From assembly GCA_934728585.1 (NCBI GenBank), contig CAKVDZ010000014.1, positions 1-37,667 on the forward strand: a DNA stretch of 37,667 bases, in the 5' to 3' direction. The notes beneath the pieces are model-generated. The model was not told the origin of the DNA and did no database searches. It saw only the letters and a program-made list of their open reading frames with translations. The stretch comes from an uncultured Candidatus Melainabacteria bacterium. GTDB taxonomy: Bacteria; Cyanobacteriota; Vampirovibrionia; Gastranaerophilales; Gastranaerophilaceae. Below are positions 1 to 7,259 of this stretch, one piece after another. Every line of letters begins with the position of its first letter. Position 1 is the stretch's first letter. The translations under genes and the position numbers were made by a program.

Positions 1-160
1 CATAAAGGCTCTATTCACAACTTCTTGGATTATTGCTTCACTCGGACAAGTTGCTCATTTCACTAGCGTTGTCATTCGCAATGTCATCGCTACTTCGGGC
101 TGGGTTCGCTCTGCTCACACAGCGCCCTACGCAAAATCCGCTCACAATTCACGACTTACT
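1..160. repeat. GC-rich repeat-like segment fused in frame to the prepilin leader
   Basis: This stretch is much richer in G+C than the AT-rich gene that follows and contains words such as GTCATTCGCAATGTCAT and TGGATTATTGCTTC. These recall the dispersed 'GTCATTGCGA ... GAAGCAATCC' palindromic repeats of many bacterial genomes (from memory, not checked). It has no stop in the pilin frame. Only one copy is present in the window, so its repeat nature is inferred. Confidence 0.35.
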
Positions 161-832
161 AAATTTGCCTTTACCCTTGCTGAAACATTGGTTGTAATGG
201 GCATTATCGGTGTGGTTGCAGCGCTTACTATTCCGAACTTAAATCAATCAACAGGCGACCGTGAAAAAGTTGCAAAGGTTAAGAAAATATATGCTAATCT
301 TGAAGATGCCTTGGGGCGTGCTACTGCAGTTTATGGCCCAGTTGATGAGTGGTATAATGGCATAGATGATGATAAAGCACAAACAAAACGTATTGCAGAA
401 CGAATGACAGAATTTATGAAGTTGTCAAAGAACTGTGAATTTGGAGATGGTTGCATAAATAAAATTTATTGGGATGACCTAGGAGTAGATGAGTATTATA
501 GTTTTATTCTAGCAGATGGCACAGCTATGGCTTTAAGTGGTGGTTCTAGTGGTTCTACTCTAATATTTGATATAGACGGACTAAAAGGCTCAAACACGTA
601 TGGTAAAGATGTCTTTCTGTTTATGATTACGTCTATACAAGGTGAAGAAGTAAAGCTATATCCTACGTGGTATGCTATTCCAGAGGACTGCGAAAACACC
701 GTGCTTAAGGATATGGATATTAATGATTTTGGTGTGATATGTGGTGCTTATTGGATAATAAAAAACGGCAATATGGATTACTTAAAATGCAAAGATGAAT
801 TAGACTGGGAAACAAAGACAAGTTGTAAATAG
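2..832 (+). CDS. Type IV prepilin-like protein (5' end outside window)
   Basis: The protein carries a class III type prepilin signal: K-F-A-F-T-L-A-E encoded from 161, followed by the hydrophobic helix ending GVVAALTIPNL. Prepilin peptidase would cut just before the Phe of FTLAE and methylate it; the mature product would be a pilin or pseudopilin of a type IV pilus or type II secretion system. The mature part has several cysteines (CEFGDGC, CENT, CGAYW, CKDE, CK) that could form disulfides. The frame stays open from base 2, with no ATG or GTG in frame before TTG at 188, and a start at 188 would cut the signal in half, so the true start lies left of the window. The first 160 bases are clearly GC-richer than the gene body and read as an unusual leader. 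No partner pilus genes are visible. Pilin class is well supported; the specific role is unknown. Confidence 0.75.
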   Translation: MKALFTTSWIIASLGQVAHFTSVVIRNVIATSGWVRSAHTAPYAKSAHNSRLTKFAFTLAETLVVMGIIGVVAALTIPNLNQSTGDREKVAKVKKIYANLEDALGRATAVYGPVDEWYNGIDDDKAQTKRIAERMTEFMKLSKNCEFGDGCINKIYWDDLGVDEYYSFILADGTAMALSGGSSGSTLIFDIDGLKGSNTYGKDVFLFMITSIQGEEVKLYPTWYAIPEDCENTVLKDMDINDFGVICGAYWIIKNGNMDYLKCKDELDWETKTSCK

Positions 833-995
833 TATAGATAAAAAAGTATAAACAAATAAGTAGACAAAATTGAATTTTGATATTCTATTAATTATTAACA
901 ATTGTAACGATTTTTGTAATATTTGAAATCACAATCTTTTTTATGTTTTTATATATGTGTAAGTGAGATTCACGAGGTTAAATCGGGGTGATATT

Positions 996-1376
996 ATGGC
1001 TTTAGGTTTTAATTCAAATTTATTTAATACAAATACTCAAGCAAGAAGCACAGAAACAGCTGGTGTTATTGCATCAAATAATAACGTTGAAACAGCTGGT
1101 ACAATTGCTACTGAAACAGCTGGTACAATTGCAATGGCTCAAGGTTCAGTGATTGATTCTTTTGAATCTAGCAATCCATTTGCTCCACAAATTGATTACA
1201 GCCAATTTGCTTCTGTTCCTGAAACTGCAGGTTCAATTGCTAGCGAAACTGCTGGTTCTATCGCATTTGGTGATGTAGAAACTGCAGGCTCTATCGCTTG
1301 TGAAACCGCTGGTTCAGTTGCTTCTACTGATTGTGGTTCTTCATTCGGTTCTTTTGATAGCGGTTTTGTTTGCTAA
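996..1376 (+). CDS. Small ETAG-repeat protein of unknown function
   Basis: This 126-residue protein matches no family that I recognise. It holds seven copies of E-T-A-G-(V/T/S)-(I/V)-A at about residues 20, 32, 40, 76, 84, 95 and 103, in two clusters separated by a roughly 30-residue linker. Three pairs sit exactly eight residues apart. The repeats use different synonymous codons (GAAACAGCTGGT, GAAACTGCAGGT, GAAACCGCTGGT), so the protein motif rather than the DNA is conserved. The rest is rich in Ser, Asn, Gly and Phe; three Cys lie in the last 25 residues, one at the very C-terminus. There is no signal peptide or membrane segment. The ATG at 996 is preferred over GTG at 963 because GGGGTG precedes it at 985-990. 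It is followed by its own terminator. It could be a structural or surface repeat protein or a multi-core peptide precursor; neither is shown. Confidence 0.7.
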   Translation: MALGFNSNLFNTNTQARSTETAGVIASNNNVETAGTIATETAGTIAMAQGSVIDSFESSNPFAPQIDYSQFASVPETAGSIASETAGSIAFGDVETAGSIACETAGSVASTDCGSSFGSFDSGFVC

Positions 1377-1404
1377 TTGACAAAGAACTAAATAAGATTT
1401 TTTA

Positions 1405-1433
1405 AAGCGGACATTTATTTGTCCGCTTTTTTT
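1405..1433 (+). terminator. Rho-independent terminator of the ETAG-repeat gene
   Basis: A nine-base stem AAGCGGACA/TGTCCGCTT (1405-1413 and 1420-1428) with a six-base loop is followed by seven T. It also contains the last codons of the convergent protease gene, so the two genes share this sequence. Confidence 0.88.
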
Positions 1434-2062
1434 AGCATTTCCTTAACCGTATTTATTGGAATTGCAAACCCTATCCCTATATTTGAAATATTATTGTCAG
1501 GATTATAAATTGACTGATTTATTCCTACAACCTCGCCATTAGTAGTTATGAGTGGCCCTCCTGAATTTCCTGGGTTAATCGCTGCATCTGTTTGAATTTT
1601 GTCTTTTGCATAATCTATTCTTGAAATAATTCCTTGTGTTAATGTTCCGTTAAATCCAAAAGGGTTGCCAATTGCAAGAACTTTCTGTCCAACTTTGATT
1701 TTTTCTGAATCTCCCAAAGATATTGTATCTAAATTTTCTTTTGCTTGAATTTCAATTAAAGCTATATCTGTTTTTCCTGTAGTTAGAATTTTAGCTTTGT
1801 AAACATGCCCGTTAAACAAGGTTACATCTATTTTTTTGCTTCCAGATATGACATGTGAACTTGTTAAAATAATTCCTCGTTTATCAATAATACACCCAGT
1901 TCCACTAGAAACCCCAATCGGAAGTTCTGCATCAATAGAAACTATTGCGGGATTTAGTCTTTCGTAAACATTAATGTACATGCTTTCTTCATTATCGTAT
2001 GCAAAAACTGCGACATTTGTAACAAATATGCAACAAATTGTAATAAAAAATTTTTTGTACAT
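1415..2062 (-). CDS. HtrA/DegP-type trypsin-like serine protease, no PDZ domain
   Basis: The 215-residue protein begins with a signal peptide (MYKKFFITICCIFVTNVAVFA), so it acts outside the cytoplasm. It then has an S1C trypsin-like fold with the catalytic triad visible as His70 (LTSSHV), Asp99 (KTDIALI) and Ser167 (NPGNSGGPL). Family members degrade or refold damaged envelope proteins. Typical HtrA/DegP proteins are 350-480 residues with one or two PDZ domains; this one stops right after the protease domain, so the usual substrate-sensing and oligomer-activation module is absent. An in-frame ATG six codons upstream (2080) is possible, but 2062 gives a normal signal peptide, with AGGA/GGGGGA just before it. 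The 3' end runs into the terminator of the ETAG-repeat gene. Protease family is confident; substrate is unknown. Confidence 0.88.
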   Translation of the reverse strand: MYKKFFITICCIFVTNVAVFAYDNEESMYINVYERLNPAIVSIDAELPIGVSSGTGCIIDKRGIILTSSHVISGSKKIDVTLFNGHVYKAKILTTGKTDIALIEIQAKENLDTISLGDSEKIKVGQKVLAIGNPFGFNGTLTQGIISRIDYAKDKIQTDAAINPGNSGGPLITTNGEVVGINQSIYNPDNNISNIGIGFAIPINTVKEMLKKADK

Positions 2063-2149
2063 AATCCTGAAATCCCCCATTTAAAGTGTATTTTAAACTA
2101 CTATTAAAATTTGTACTACTACCAATGTAACAATTTATGAGAATTATTC

Positions 2150-2178
2150 TTGCAAGCATTAAACCTTTAATTTATAAT
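2150..2178 (+). promoter_or_regulatory. Sigma-70-type promoter of ycf23
   Basis: TTGCAA at 2150-2155, a 17-base spacer, and a perfect TATAAT at 2173-2178. Transcription would start near 2185, at the foot of a small hairpin (GAAACT 2185-2190 with AGTTTC 2198-2203). A purine-rich ribosome site GGGAAAGGAAAG lies before the ATG at 2235. Confidence 0.75.
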
Positions 2179-2234
2179 ATGATTGAAACTATACGTCAGT
2201 TTCGGTAGATAATTGTAAGGGAAAGGAAAGTAAA

Positions 2235-3062
2235 ATGAGACGTATTGATTTATTCAAACAAGCTTTAAACGAAAAAAGAGCATTAAAAGTTATTTCAGGT
2301 ATTAACAACTTGAATATTGAAAGAGCAGAAATGGTTATTTCTTCAGCTATTGAAGCAAAAGCTACAGCTGTTGACGTTGCTGCTAATAAAGAAATCTTAA
2401 CTATGGCTACAAACTTAATTTCAGAAGCTAATTCTGATATCGTATTGTTCGCTTCATCTATCAATCCTGTAGATTTAGCTATGGCTGTTAACGAATTCAA
2501 TGTAGATGCAATTGAATTAGGTAACTTCGATGCATTATACAGCGAAGGTTTAACAATGTCTTCTGCTCAAGTAATTTCACTTGTTAAAGAAACATTATCA
2601 TTAATTAGCTCAGAAAAAAGAAATGAAATCTTATTCTCAGTAACTATCCCTGGTTCATTAGCTATTTCAGAACAAATTTCATTAGCTAGAGAATTAGAAT
2701 TGTTAAACATTGATTTAATCCAAACAGAAGGTTTTGTATCTCAAGTTAACAACTTCGAAGGTGCTAGAGCATGGATTAACAGAGCTGAATTAACAATTTC
2801 TAACACATTAGAATTATCTAAAAACATTGAATTACCAATCATGACAGCTTCTAACATCAATACAACAACTGCTCAATTCGCATTTGCTGCAGGTGCTAGC
2901 GCTATCGGTTGTGGTTCTTGCATCAACAGATTAGAATCAAAAATTTCTATGTTAGCTGTAATCAGCAACTTAATGGAAATCTCAAACAGAAACGGTATCA
3001 TGATTTCTGCTTTGAACAACCAAAACATCTCATCTTCTATTAAAGAAACTTCTTTAATATAG
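2235..3062 (+). CDS. ycf23: Ycf23-like DUF561 protein
   Basis: The protein is 275 residues and its start (about residues 5-30, LFKQALNEKRALKVISGINN with NIERAEMV) matches the Ycf23/DUF561 family, found in cyanobacteria and in red-algal and other plastid genomes. Family members are predicted TIM-barrel proteins of unknown biochemical role. Later blocks with barrel character are DVAANKEIL, VDAIELGNFDALY, LIQTEGF, and a glycine-rich phosphate-loop-like end AAGASAIGCGSCINRLES near residues 215-235. The gene is monocistronic: it has its own TTGCAA-TATAAT promoter and a very strong terminator. Codon use favours frequent A/T-ending codons in a regular way, consistent with good expression. Family assignment is from recognition of conserved blocks, not from a search. 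Confidence 0.8.
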   Translation: MRRIDLFKQALNEKRALKVISGINNLNIERAEMVISSAIEAKATAVDVAANKEILTMATNLISEANSDIVLFASSINPVDLAMAVNEFNVDAIELGNFDALYSEGLTMSSAQVISLVKETLSLISSEKRNEILFSVTIPGSLAISEQISLARELELLNIDLIQTEGFVSQVNNFEGARAWINRAELTISNTLELSKNIELPIMTASNINTTTAQFAFAAGASAIGCGSCINRLESKISMLAVISNLMEISNRNGIMISALNNQNISSSIKETSLI

Positions 3063-3082
3063 TTTGATGAATTAAAACTATT

Positions 3083-3118
3083 AAGTCGGCGGTCAGGTTC
3101 CCTGACCGCCGACTTTTT
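3083..3118 (+). terminator. Strong Rho-independent terminator after ycf23
   Basis: A perfect 15-base stem (3083-3097 with 3101-3115), GC-rich in the middle, with a three-base TTC loop and a T run. It also separates ycf23 from the convergent dnaA. Confidence 0.92.
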
Positions 3119-3131
3119 ATTAAAAAAAATA

Positions 3132-4529
3132 TTACAAACCTAATTGTTTTAAAATCTTTTTTATATCTTTTTCAAGTTGTTTATCAGTTTTTATAGCTTT
3201 TTTAATTTTATCAGACGCATACATAACAGTTTGATGCTTTTTGTTCAAATCGTTTGCTATACTTTCGTAGCTGTATTGCAAATATTCTCTGGATATGTAA
3301 CAAACGATAGCTCGAGCGTTTGAGATATTTTGAACTCGTGCAGTACTTTTTATTTCGTCTGGTGTAATATCATAAAATTCCGCAACTGTTTCTAAAATTT
3401 TTTGAACGTTTGGTTTATTTGATTGCTCCTCGCATTTTAGAACTTTTTGGGCAAACTCTAACGTGATAGGAACTTCTTCTATGTCAGAAAATGCATTAAC
3501 CTTTGTAAAAGCGCCCTCTAGTTCTCGAACATTGTCTTTGTAGTATGTTGCAATATATTCAAAAACGTCTTTTGAAATATTTGATAAACCTTTTTCTTGC
3601 GCCAAATTTTCTAAAATTTTAACTCTTGTTTCAAATTCAGGTGGAAGAATTTCAACAACGAGTCCTTGTTCAAATCTAGTTCTTAATCTTGTTGGAATTT
3701 CAGGTAAATCTTTTGGTAATTTATCAGAAGTTAAAACTATTTGCTTGTTTGCATTGTACAAGGTGTCGAATGTGTTGAACATTTCATCAATGCATTTCTT
3801 TTTATTTTCAATAAATTGAATGTCGTCGATTAACAAAATATCTACGTTTCTATATTTATTTCTAAATTTATTCATTGCAGAAGTTGTATTTTTGTTCGGA
3901 ACAAAAGCTGTAGAATTTACATAATCGTTAATGAAATCTTCTGTTTTTATGCATTGAACTTTTAAATTGCCTTTCATTGTGACATAGTGACCAATTGCCT
4001 GCATAAGATGAGTTTTGCCTAATCCAGAAGCACCTTGGATATATAAGGGGTTGTACATAGCAGTTGGATTTTGCGCAACTTTTTCTGCAGCAGCTTTTGC
4101 CATTTTGTTATTTTTATCAACTACAAAATTATCAAATCTATATCGGAGATTGATATTCATTGATTTTACATAAGATAAATTTTCTATTGATTTTCTGTGT
4201 TCTTCTTGCTCCTCTTGTTCTTTTTTTAATTTTTTTTCAAGTTTTTGTTTTTCTTTTTTAATTTGTTTTGCCAAATTTTCATCATATTCAAGATTAACAA
4301 GAATTTCTTTGCCTAAAATTTTTTGAAAAGCTTCTGTTATGTTTTTAAATTGCGTCCTTTTTAAGTGGTCAACTCCAAAAGATTCGCCACTTATTAATGT
4401 AAATTGGTTACCCTCATACGAAATAGCCTCTAATGGGCTAATCCAAGGTTCAAATATATACGCTGGGATTGTGCTTTGAAGTTCTTTTTTTACGCTATCC
4501 CATATCTTTTTAACTTCGCTAGTGTCCAT
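3132..4529 (-). CDS. dnaA: Chromosomal replication initiator DnaA (divergent domain IV)
   Basis: DnaA binds oriC boxes as an ATP-loaded filament and melts DNA for helicase loading. The 465-residue protein has domain I (1-85), a very Lys/Glu/Gln-rich linker (88-118), and the AAA+ module with Walker A GASGLGKT (166-173), Walker B ILLIDD (231-236), sensor QIVLTSDKLP and the arginine-finger segment RLRTRFEQGL (281-290). The C-terminal domain IV (about 375-465) is recognisable, but the signature loop, normally G-G-R-D-H-T-T-V, reads N-K-K-H-Q-T-V: one residue shorter, with the Asp and first Thr replaced. dnaN and recF are not next to it; the upstream neighbour is a TrmH-type methyltransferase only nine bases away. 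No ribosome site precedes the ATG, but TAGAAT ends six bases before it, so a leaderless transcript is possible. A second DnaA elsewhere cannot be excluded. Confidence 0.88.
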   Translation of the reverse strand: MDTSEVKKIWDSVKKELQSTIPAYIFEPWISPLEAISYEGNQFTLISGESFGVDHLKRTQFKNITEAFQKILGKEILVNLEYDENLAKQIKKEKQKLEKKLKKEQEEQEEHRKSIENLSYVKSMNINLRYRFDNFVVDKNNKMAKAAAEKVAQNPTAMYNPLYIQGASGLGKTHLMQAIGHYVTMKGNLKVQCIKTEDFINDYVNSTAFVPNKNTTSAMNKFRNKYRNVDILLIDDIQFIENKKKCIDEMFNTFDTLYNANKQIVLTSDKLPKDLPEIPTRLRTRFEQGLVVEILPPEFETRVKILENLAQEKGLSNISKDVFEYIATYYKDNVRELEGAFTKVNAFSDIEEVPITLEFAQKVLKCEEQSNKPNVQKILETVAEFYDITPDEIKSTARVQNISNARAIVCYISREYLQYSYESIANDLNKKHQTVMYASDKIKKAIKTDKQLEKDIKKILKQLGL

Positions 4530-4538
4530 ATAAATATT

Positions 4539-5294
4539 CTATAACAAAAATAACTTATAAAAAATAATACCTGCTGACATACTCAAATTAAGCGATTCAA
4601 CGCGGTTATCCATTTCAATTGTTACTTTATCAGTTGAAAAGTTTATTAATTCTTGGCTAAGTCCGTCAGATTCAGCACCAAACATTACAAGTGTTTTTTC
4701 TTGAGTTTGAAAATCTTTTAAAAATACACTGTCGTTTGATTTTGGAATTGTAGCTATTCTTGTGAAAGTTTTGAAATATTTTTGTAAAATTGTAAAATCT
4801 TTAATTTGAAATACTGGAATTTTCCATAAGTTTCCAACAGATGCTCTAACGCATTTTGGATTGTATAAATCAACAGTGTTGCCATATAAAATAATTGCGT
4901 CTAGTGCGAATGCTGTTGCTGTTCTTAAAATTGTACCTAAGTTGCCTAAATCTTTGATGTTTTCAAATAATGCAACTCTTTTTGCATCTGCTAATAAATT
5001 TATATCAAATTCTTTTTGAACCCCTACTGCCACAGCATCTGGAGTTGAATCAGTTGTCGAAATCTTTTTCAATACAGCTTCTGAAACGTATGTGATTTTT
5101 TCTTCTAAGAAATCATAGTGAAAAGCTTTTTCTTTTAAAACATAAATTTGTTTTATTTCTATGTCCGCATTGAAAGCTTCTTCTATGGCTTTTAATCCCT
5201 CAAGCAAAAATAGTCTTGATTCATCTCTATATTTCTTTTGTTGAAGTTTTACGATTTCTTTTATTGTATCGTTGTTTATGCTTGTTATTTCCAT
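4539..5294 (-). CDS. TrmH/SpoU-family RNA 2'-O-methyltransferase
   Basis: This 251-residue SPOUT enzyme would transfer a methyl group from S-adenosylmethionine to a ribose 2'-OH in rRNA or tRNA. The three SpoU motifs are present: motif 1 NIKDLGNLGTILRTA (112-126), motif 2 GAESDGL (206-212) and motif 3 RVESLNLSMSAG (231-242), which form the knotted cofactor site. The N-terminal 90 residues (EGLKAIEEA, TDSTPDAVAV) resemble the substrate-binding domain of RlmB/TsnR-type proteins. The exact target nucleotide cannot be read from sequence. Its ATG shares one base with the stop of the aminopeptidase gene (TAATG), implying translational coupling within the same operon. Confidence 0.88.
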   Translation of the reverse strand: MEITSINNDTIKEIVKLQQKKYRDESRLFLLEGLKAIEEAFNADIEIKQIYVLKEKAFHYDFLEEKITYVSEAVLKKISTTDSTPDAVAVGVQKEFDINLLADAKRVALFENIKDLGNLGTILRTATAFALDAIILYGNTVDLYNPKCVRASVGNLWKIPVFQIKDFTILQKYFKTFTRIATIPKSNDSVFLKDFQTQEKTLVMFGAESDGLSQELINFSTDKVTIEMDNRVESLNLSMSAGIIFYKLFLL

Positions 5295-6868
5295 TATCTT
5301 ACCTCAAATTGATTTAGCCAATCTAACTCTTGTTCATCTAGCATTGTGTAATCTATCAATTTCTTTTCGTAATGCATGTTTACGAAAGAACAAACTTTCC
5401 CATTTTTTAAATAGCAAGAGTTCTCTAATCTTACACCGAAATAATCTTGTTTGTAAAGTCCTGGTTCAATTGTAAAACACATGTTGTCTTTTAACTCAAC
5501 CAATGAATCAGCTGTTCCTGTACTTAATCTTGGAGGGCTTTCGTGAACGCTTATGCCTATTCCGTGACCTAGTCCGTGATTGAATATAAATCCGTCTGGA
5601 GCGGATTTTTCTAAAAATTTTCGAGCCACGCTATCAATATCTTGTCCACACTCAAAATCTTTTGTATTAAATGCTCTTAAAAAAGCTTTTAAGACAGATG
5701 TATAAACAGTTTTTTGTAATTGATTAGGTTGACCTTTTACAAAAACTCTGGTTATGTCGGTTGCAAGTCCACCATTGTAATAGCCTCCGCAATCAATTAA
5801 AACTAATGAGCCGTCTTTTACTATTTCATCTTTTGAAGATTTTGAATAGTGAGCTAATGCGGAATTTTTGTCTTTAGCAACAATTGATGTGAAAGATTGA
5901 CCAATTGCACCATATTTTTTGAAATTGTTTTCCAATTCAACTTTTATGTCGTATTCAGAAATGTTATCGCGTTCGTCAATAAATTTGCCAGTATCGGCAA
6001 GAGCTTTATCTGTTTTGGCAAAAATATCTTTGTAGTGCTCAATTTCTGCATCTGTTTTTACGCATTTTGCCATTGAAATAGGATTTGTTTTGATTTTGCT
6101 TGCTTTTTCACCAAGTAAAGCATAATCGTGTGCTGTTATTGTCATTTCATCGACATATACAGTTTTGAAATCACAATTCTTAATAAAGTTATCAAAATCT
6201 TTCAATGTTTCATCTTTGAACAAATAGTCCTTGTCTTTTGTAAAGATAGCCTTACCATCAATAGAACAAGAGTTAGTTTTTTCAAAATTTCTTAAGTTGT
6301 AAATATAAGAAATTTCTTCCAAATTTGTCACTAATAGAGCTTCGTTATCTTGCAAATTTAGGTCTTTGATTTTTTCTTTTGAAGTCTTACCTGTTAATTC
6401 AATAGGAATTTCTGTTAAATTTTGAACTTTTTGCTTTTTGTTTTTCTCAATAGGATCTTCGTCAAAAAGTTTTACACTAATGTTCTTTTGACTAAGTGTT
6501 TTAACTAAGTTTTCATATCTGAACTGTGAATTTTTTCTTGAACAAATTCCAAGTGTTGAATTTTCTGTCATTCTATTTGCAAATTCTTCTAGAATTTTGT
6601 CGCCCATTTGAAGTTTTACCACGGTTACATCATCGTGGTTAACCTCCAAATCCGCTTGTACGTGGTAACGACCATCTACGAATAGGTACACGCTATCTTT
6701 TGACACAATAGCGTCACCAGTTGAACCAGAAAATCCAGTTAGAAAATATCTTGAATTTCTGCCCAACTCATTGTATTCCACCAAAAATTCATTAGTGGAA
6801 TTAACCAATAAATAATCAATTTGCTCTTTTTGCAAGAACAAACGAGCTTTTTCAATATATTCGTTCAT
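5294..6868 (-). CDS. Xaa-Pro aminopeptidase (M24B, aminopeptidase P family)
   Basis: The enzyme removes N-terminal residues that precede proline, using two metal ions. The 524-residue protein has a creatinase-like N-terminal region with DGRYH near residue 65, a second similar middle domain, and a pita-bread catalytic domain with the metal ligands Asp359 (LIDCGG), Asp371 (ATDITR), His435 (GHGLGHGIG), Glu468 (TIEPGLY) and Glu482 (VRLENS). The length and the two N-terminal domains match the long eukaryote-type APP1-like members better than E. coli PepP. Cytoplasmic, no signal peptide. It lies between a parvulin and a methyltransferase gene, with one-base TAATG overlaps on both sides, so all three are co-transcribed. 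Peptide turnover is the likely role. Confidence 0.9.
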   Translation of the reverse strand: MNEYIEKARLFLQKEQIDYLLVNSTNEFLVEYNELGRNSRYFLTGFSGSTGDAIVSKDSVYLFVDGRYHVQADLEVNHDDVTVVKLQMGDKILEEFANRMTENSTLGICSRKNSQFRYENLVKTLSQKNISVKLFDEDPIEKNKKQKVQNLTEIPIELTGKTSKEKIKDLNLQDNEALLVTNLEEISYIYNLRNFEKTNSCSIDGKAIFTKDKDYLFKDETLKDFDNFIKNCDFKTVYVDEMTITAHDYALLGEKASKIKTNPISMAKCVKTDAEIEHYKDIFAKTDKALADTGKFIDERDNISEYDIKVELENNFKKYGAIGQSFTSIVAKDKNSALAHYSKSSKDEIVKDGSLVLIDCGGYYNGGLATDITRVFVKGQPNQLQKTVYTSVLKAFLRAFNTKDFECGQDIDSVARKFLEKSAPDGFIFNHGLGHGIGISVHESPPRLSTGTADSLVELKDNMCFTIEPGLYKQDYFGVRLENSCYLKNGKVCSFVNMHYEKKLIDYTMLDEQELDWLNQFEVR

Positions 6869-7152
6869 TATTCTTCAACGTCTGTAACTAGGATTAAGTG
6901 CCAACCGAATTGAGTTTGCACAGGTTGTGACAATTCACCTTTTTTTAATGAAAATGCAGCATCTTCAAAAGGTTTTACCATAACGCCTTTTGGAAAAAAT
7001 CCTAAATCTCCGCCATTTCTACCTGATGGGCAAGAAGAATTTTCCATAGCTGCTTGTGCAAAATCTTTACCGTTTTTAATTTCATTGTATAATTCTTTTG
7101 CTTCGTCTTCTGTTCTAACTAAAATGTGACTTGCTTTTACTTGTGTTGGCAT
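6868..7152 (-). CDS. Small cytoplasmic parvulin-type peptidyl-prolyl isomerase
   Basis: A stand-alone 94-residue parvulin domain, like E. coli PpiC (93 residues), which catalyses cis-trans isomerisation of prolyl bonds. Visible signatures are KASHILVRTEDEA (residues 5-17), GRNGGDLGFF (about 44-53), MVKPFEDAAF and FGWHLILVTD at the end. There is no signal peptide or membrane segment. A good ribosome site (AAGGAG, seven bases before ATG) marks the start, and this is the first gene of the operon with the Xaa-Pro aminopeptidase; a prolyl isomerase and a proline-specific peptidase sharing an operon is functionally coherent. A second, lipoprotein parvulin is encoded at 27234. Confidence 0.9.
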   Translation of the reverse strand: MPTQVKASHILVRTEDEAKELYNEIKNGKDFAQAAMENSSCPSGRNGGDLGFFPKGVMVKPFEDAAFSLKKGELSQPVQTQFGWHLILVTDVEE

Positions 7153-7165
7153 AATTTTCTCCTTA

Positions 7166-7187
7166 AATTTTGTATAACAAAATTATA
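7166..7187 (-). promoter_or_regulatory. -10 box and operator-like palindrome upstream of the parvulin operon
   Basis: On the minus strand TATAAT (7187-7182) overlaps an eight-base inverted repeat with a three-base centre, AATTTTGTATAACAAAATT (7166-7184), at the expected transcription start. That is a common position for a repressor site. The -35 region is poor. Confidence 0.5.
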
Positions 7188-7225
7188 TCAAAAAAACAAA
7201 AATACTATAAATGTAATCTTGAAAC

Positions 7226-7253
7226 TTGACAATAGCTAAAAAACAACTATAGA
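7226..7253 (+). promoter_or_regulatory. Promoter of intergenic small RNA
   Basis: Perfect -35 TTGACA (7226-7231), a 16-base spacer and TATAGA (7248-7253). No open reading frame follows before the terminator at 7392-7417. Confidence 0.65.
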
Positions 7254-7259
7254 AAGTGT

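Noticed and set aside
963..995. GTG at 963 as the start of the ETAG-repeat protein
   Set aside because: No ribosome site in front, while GGGGTG precedes ATG 996 at good spacing.
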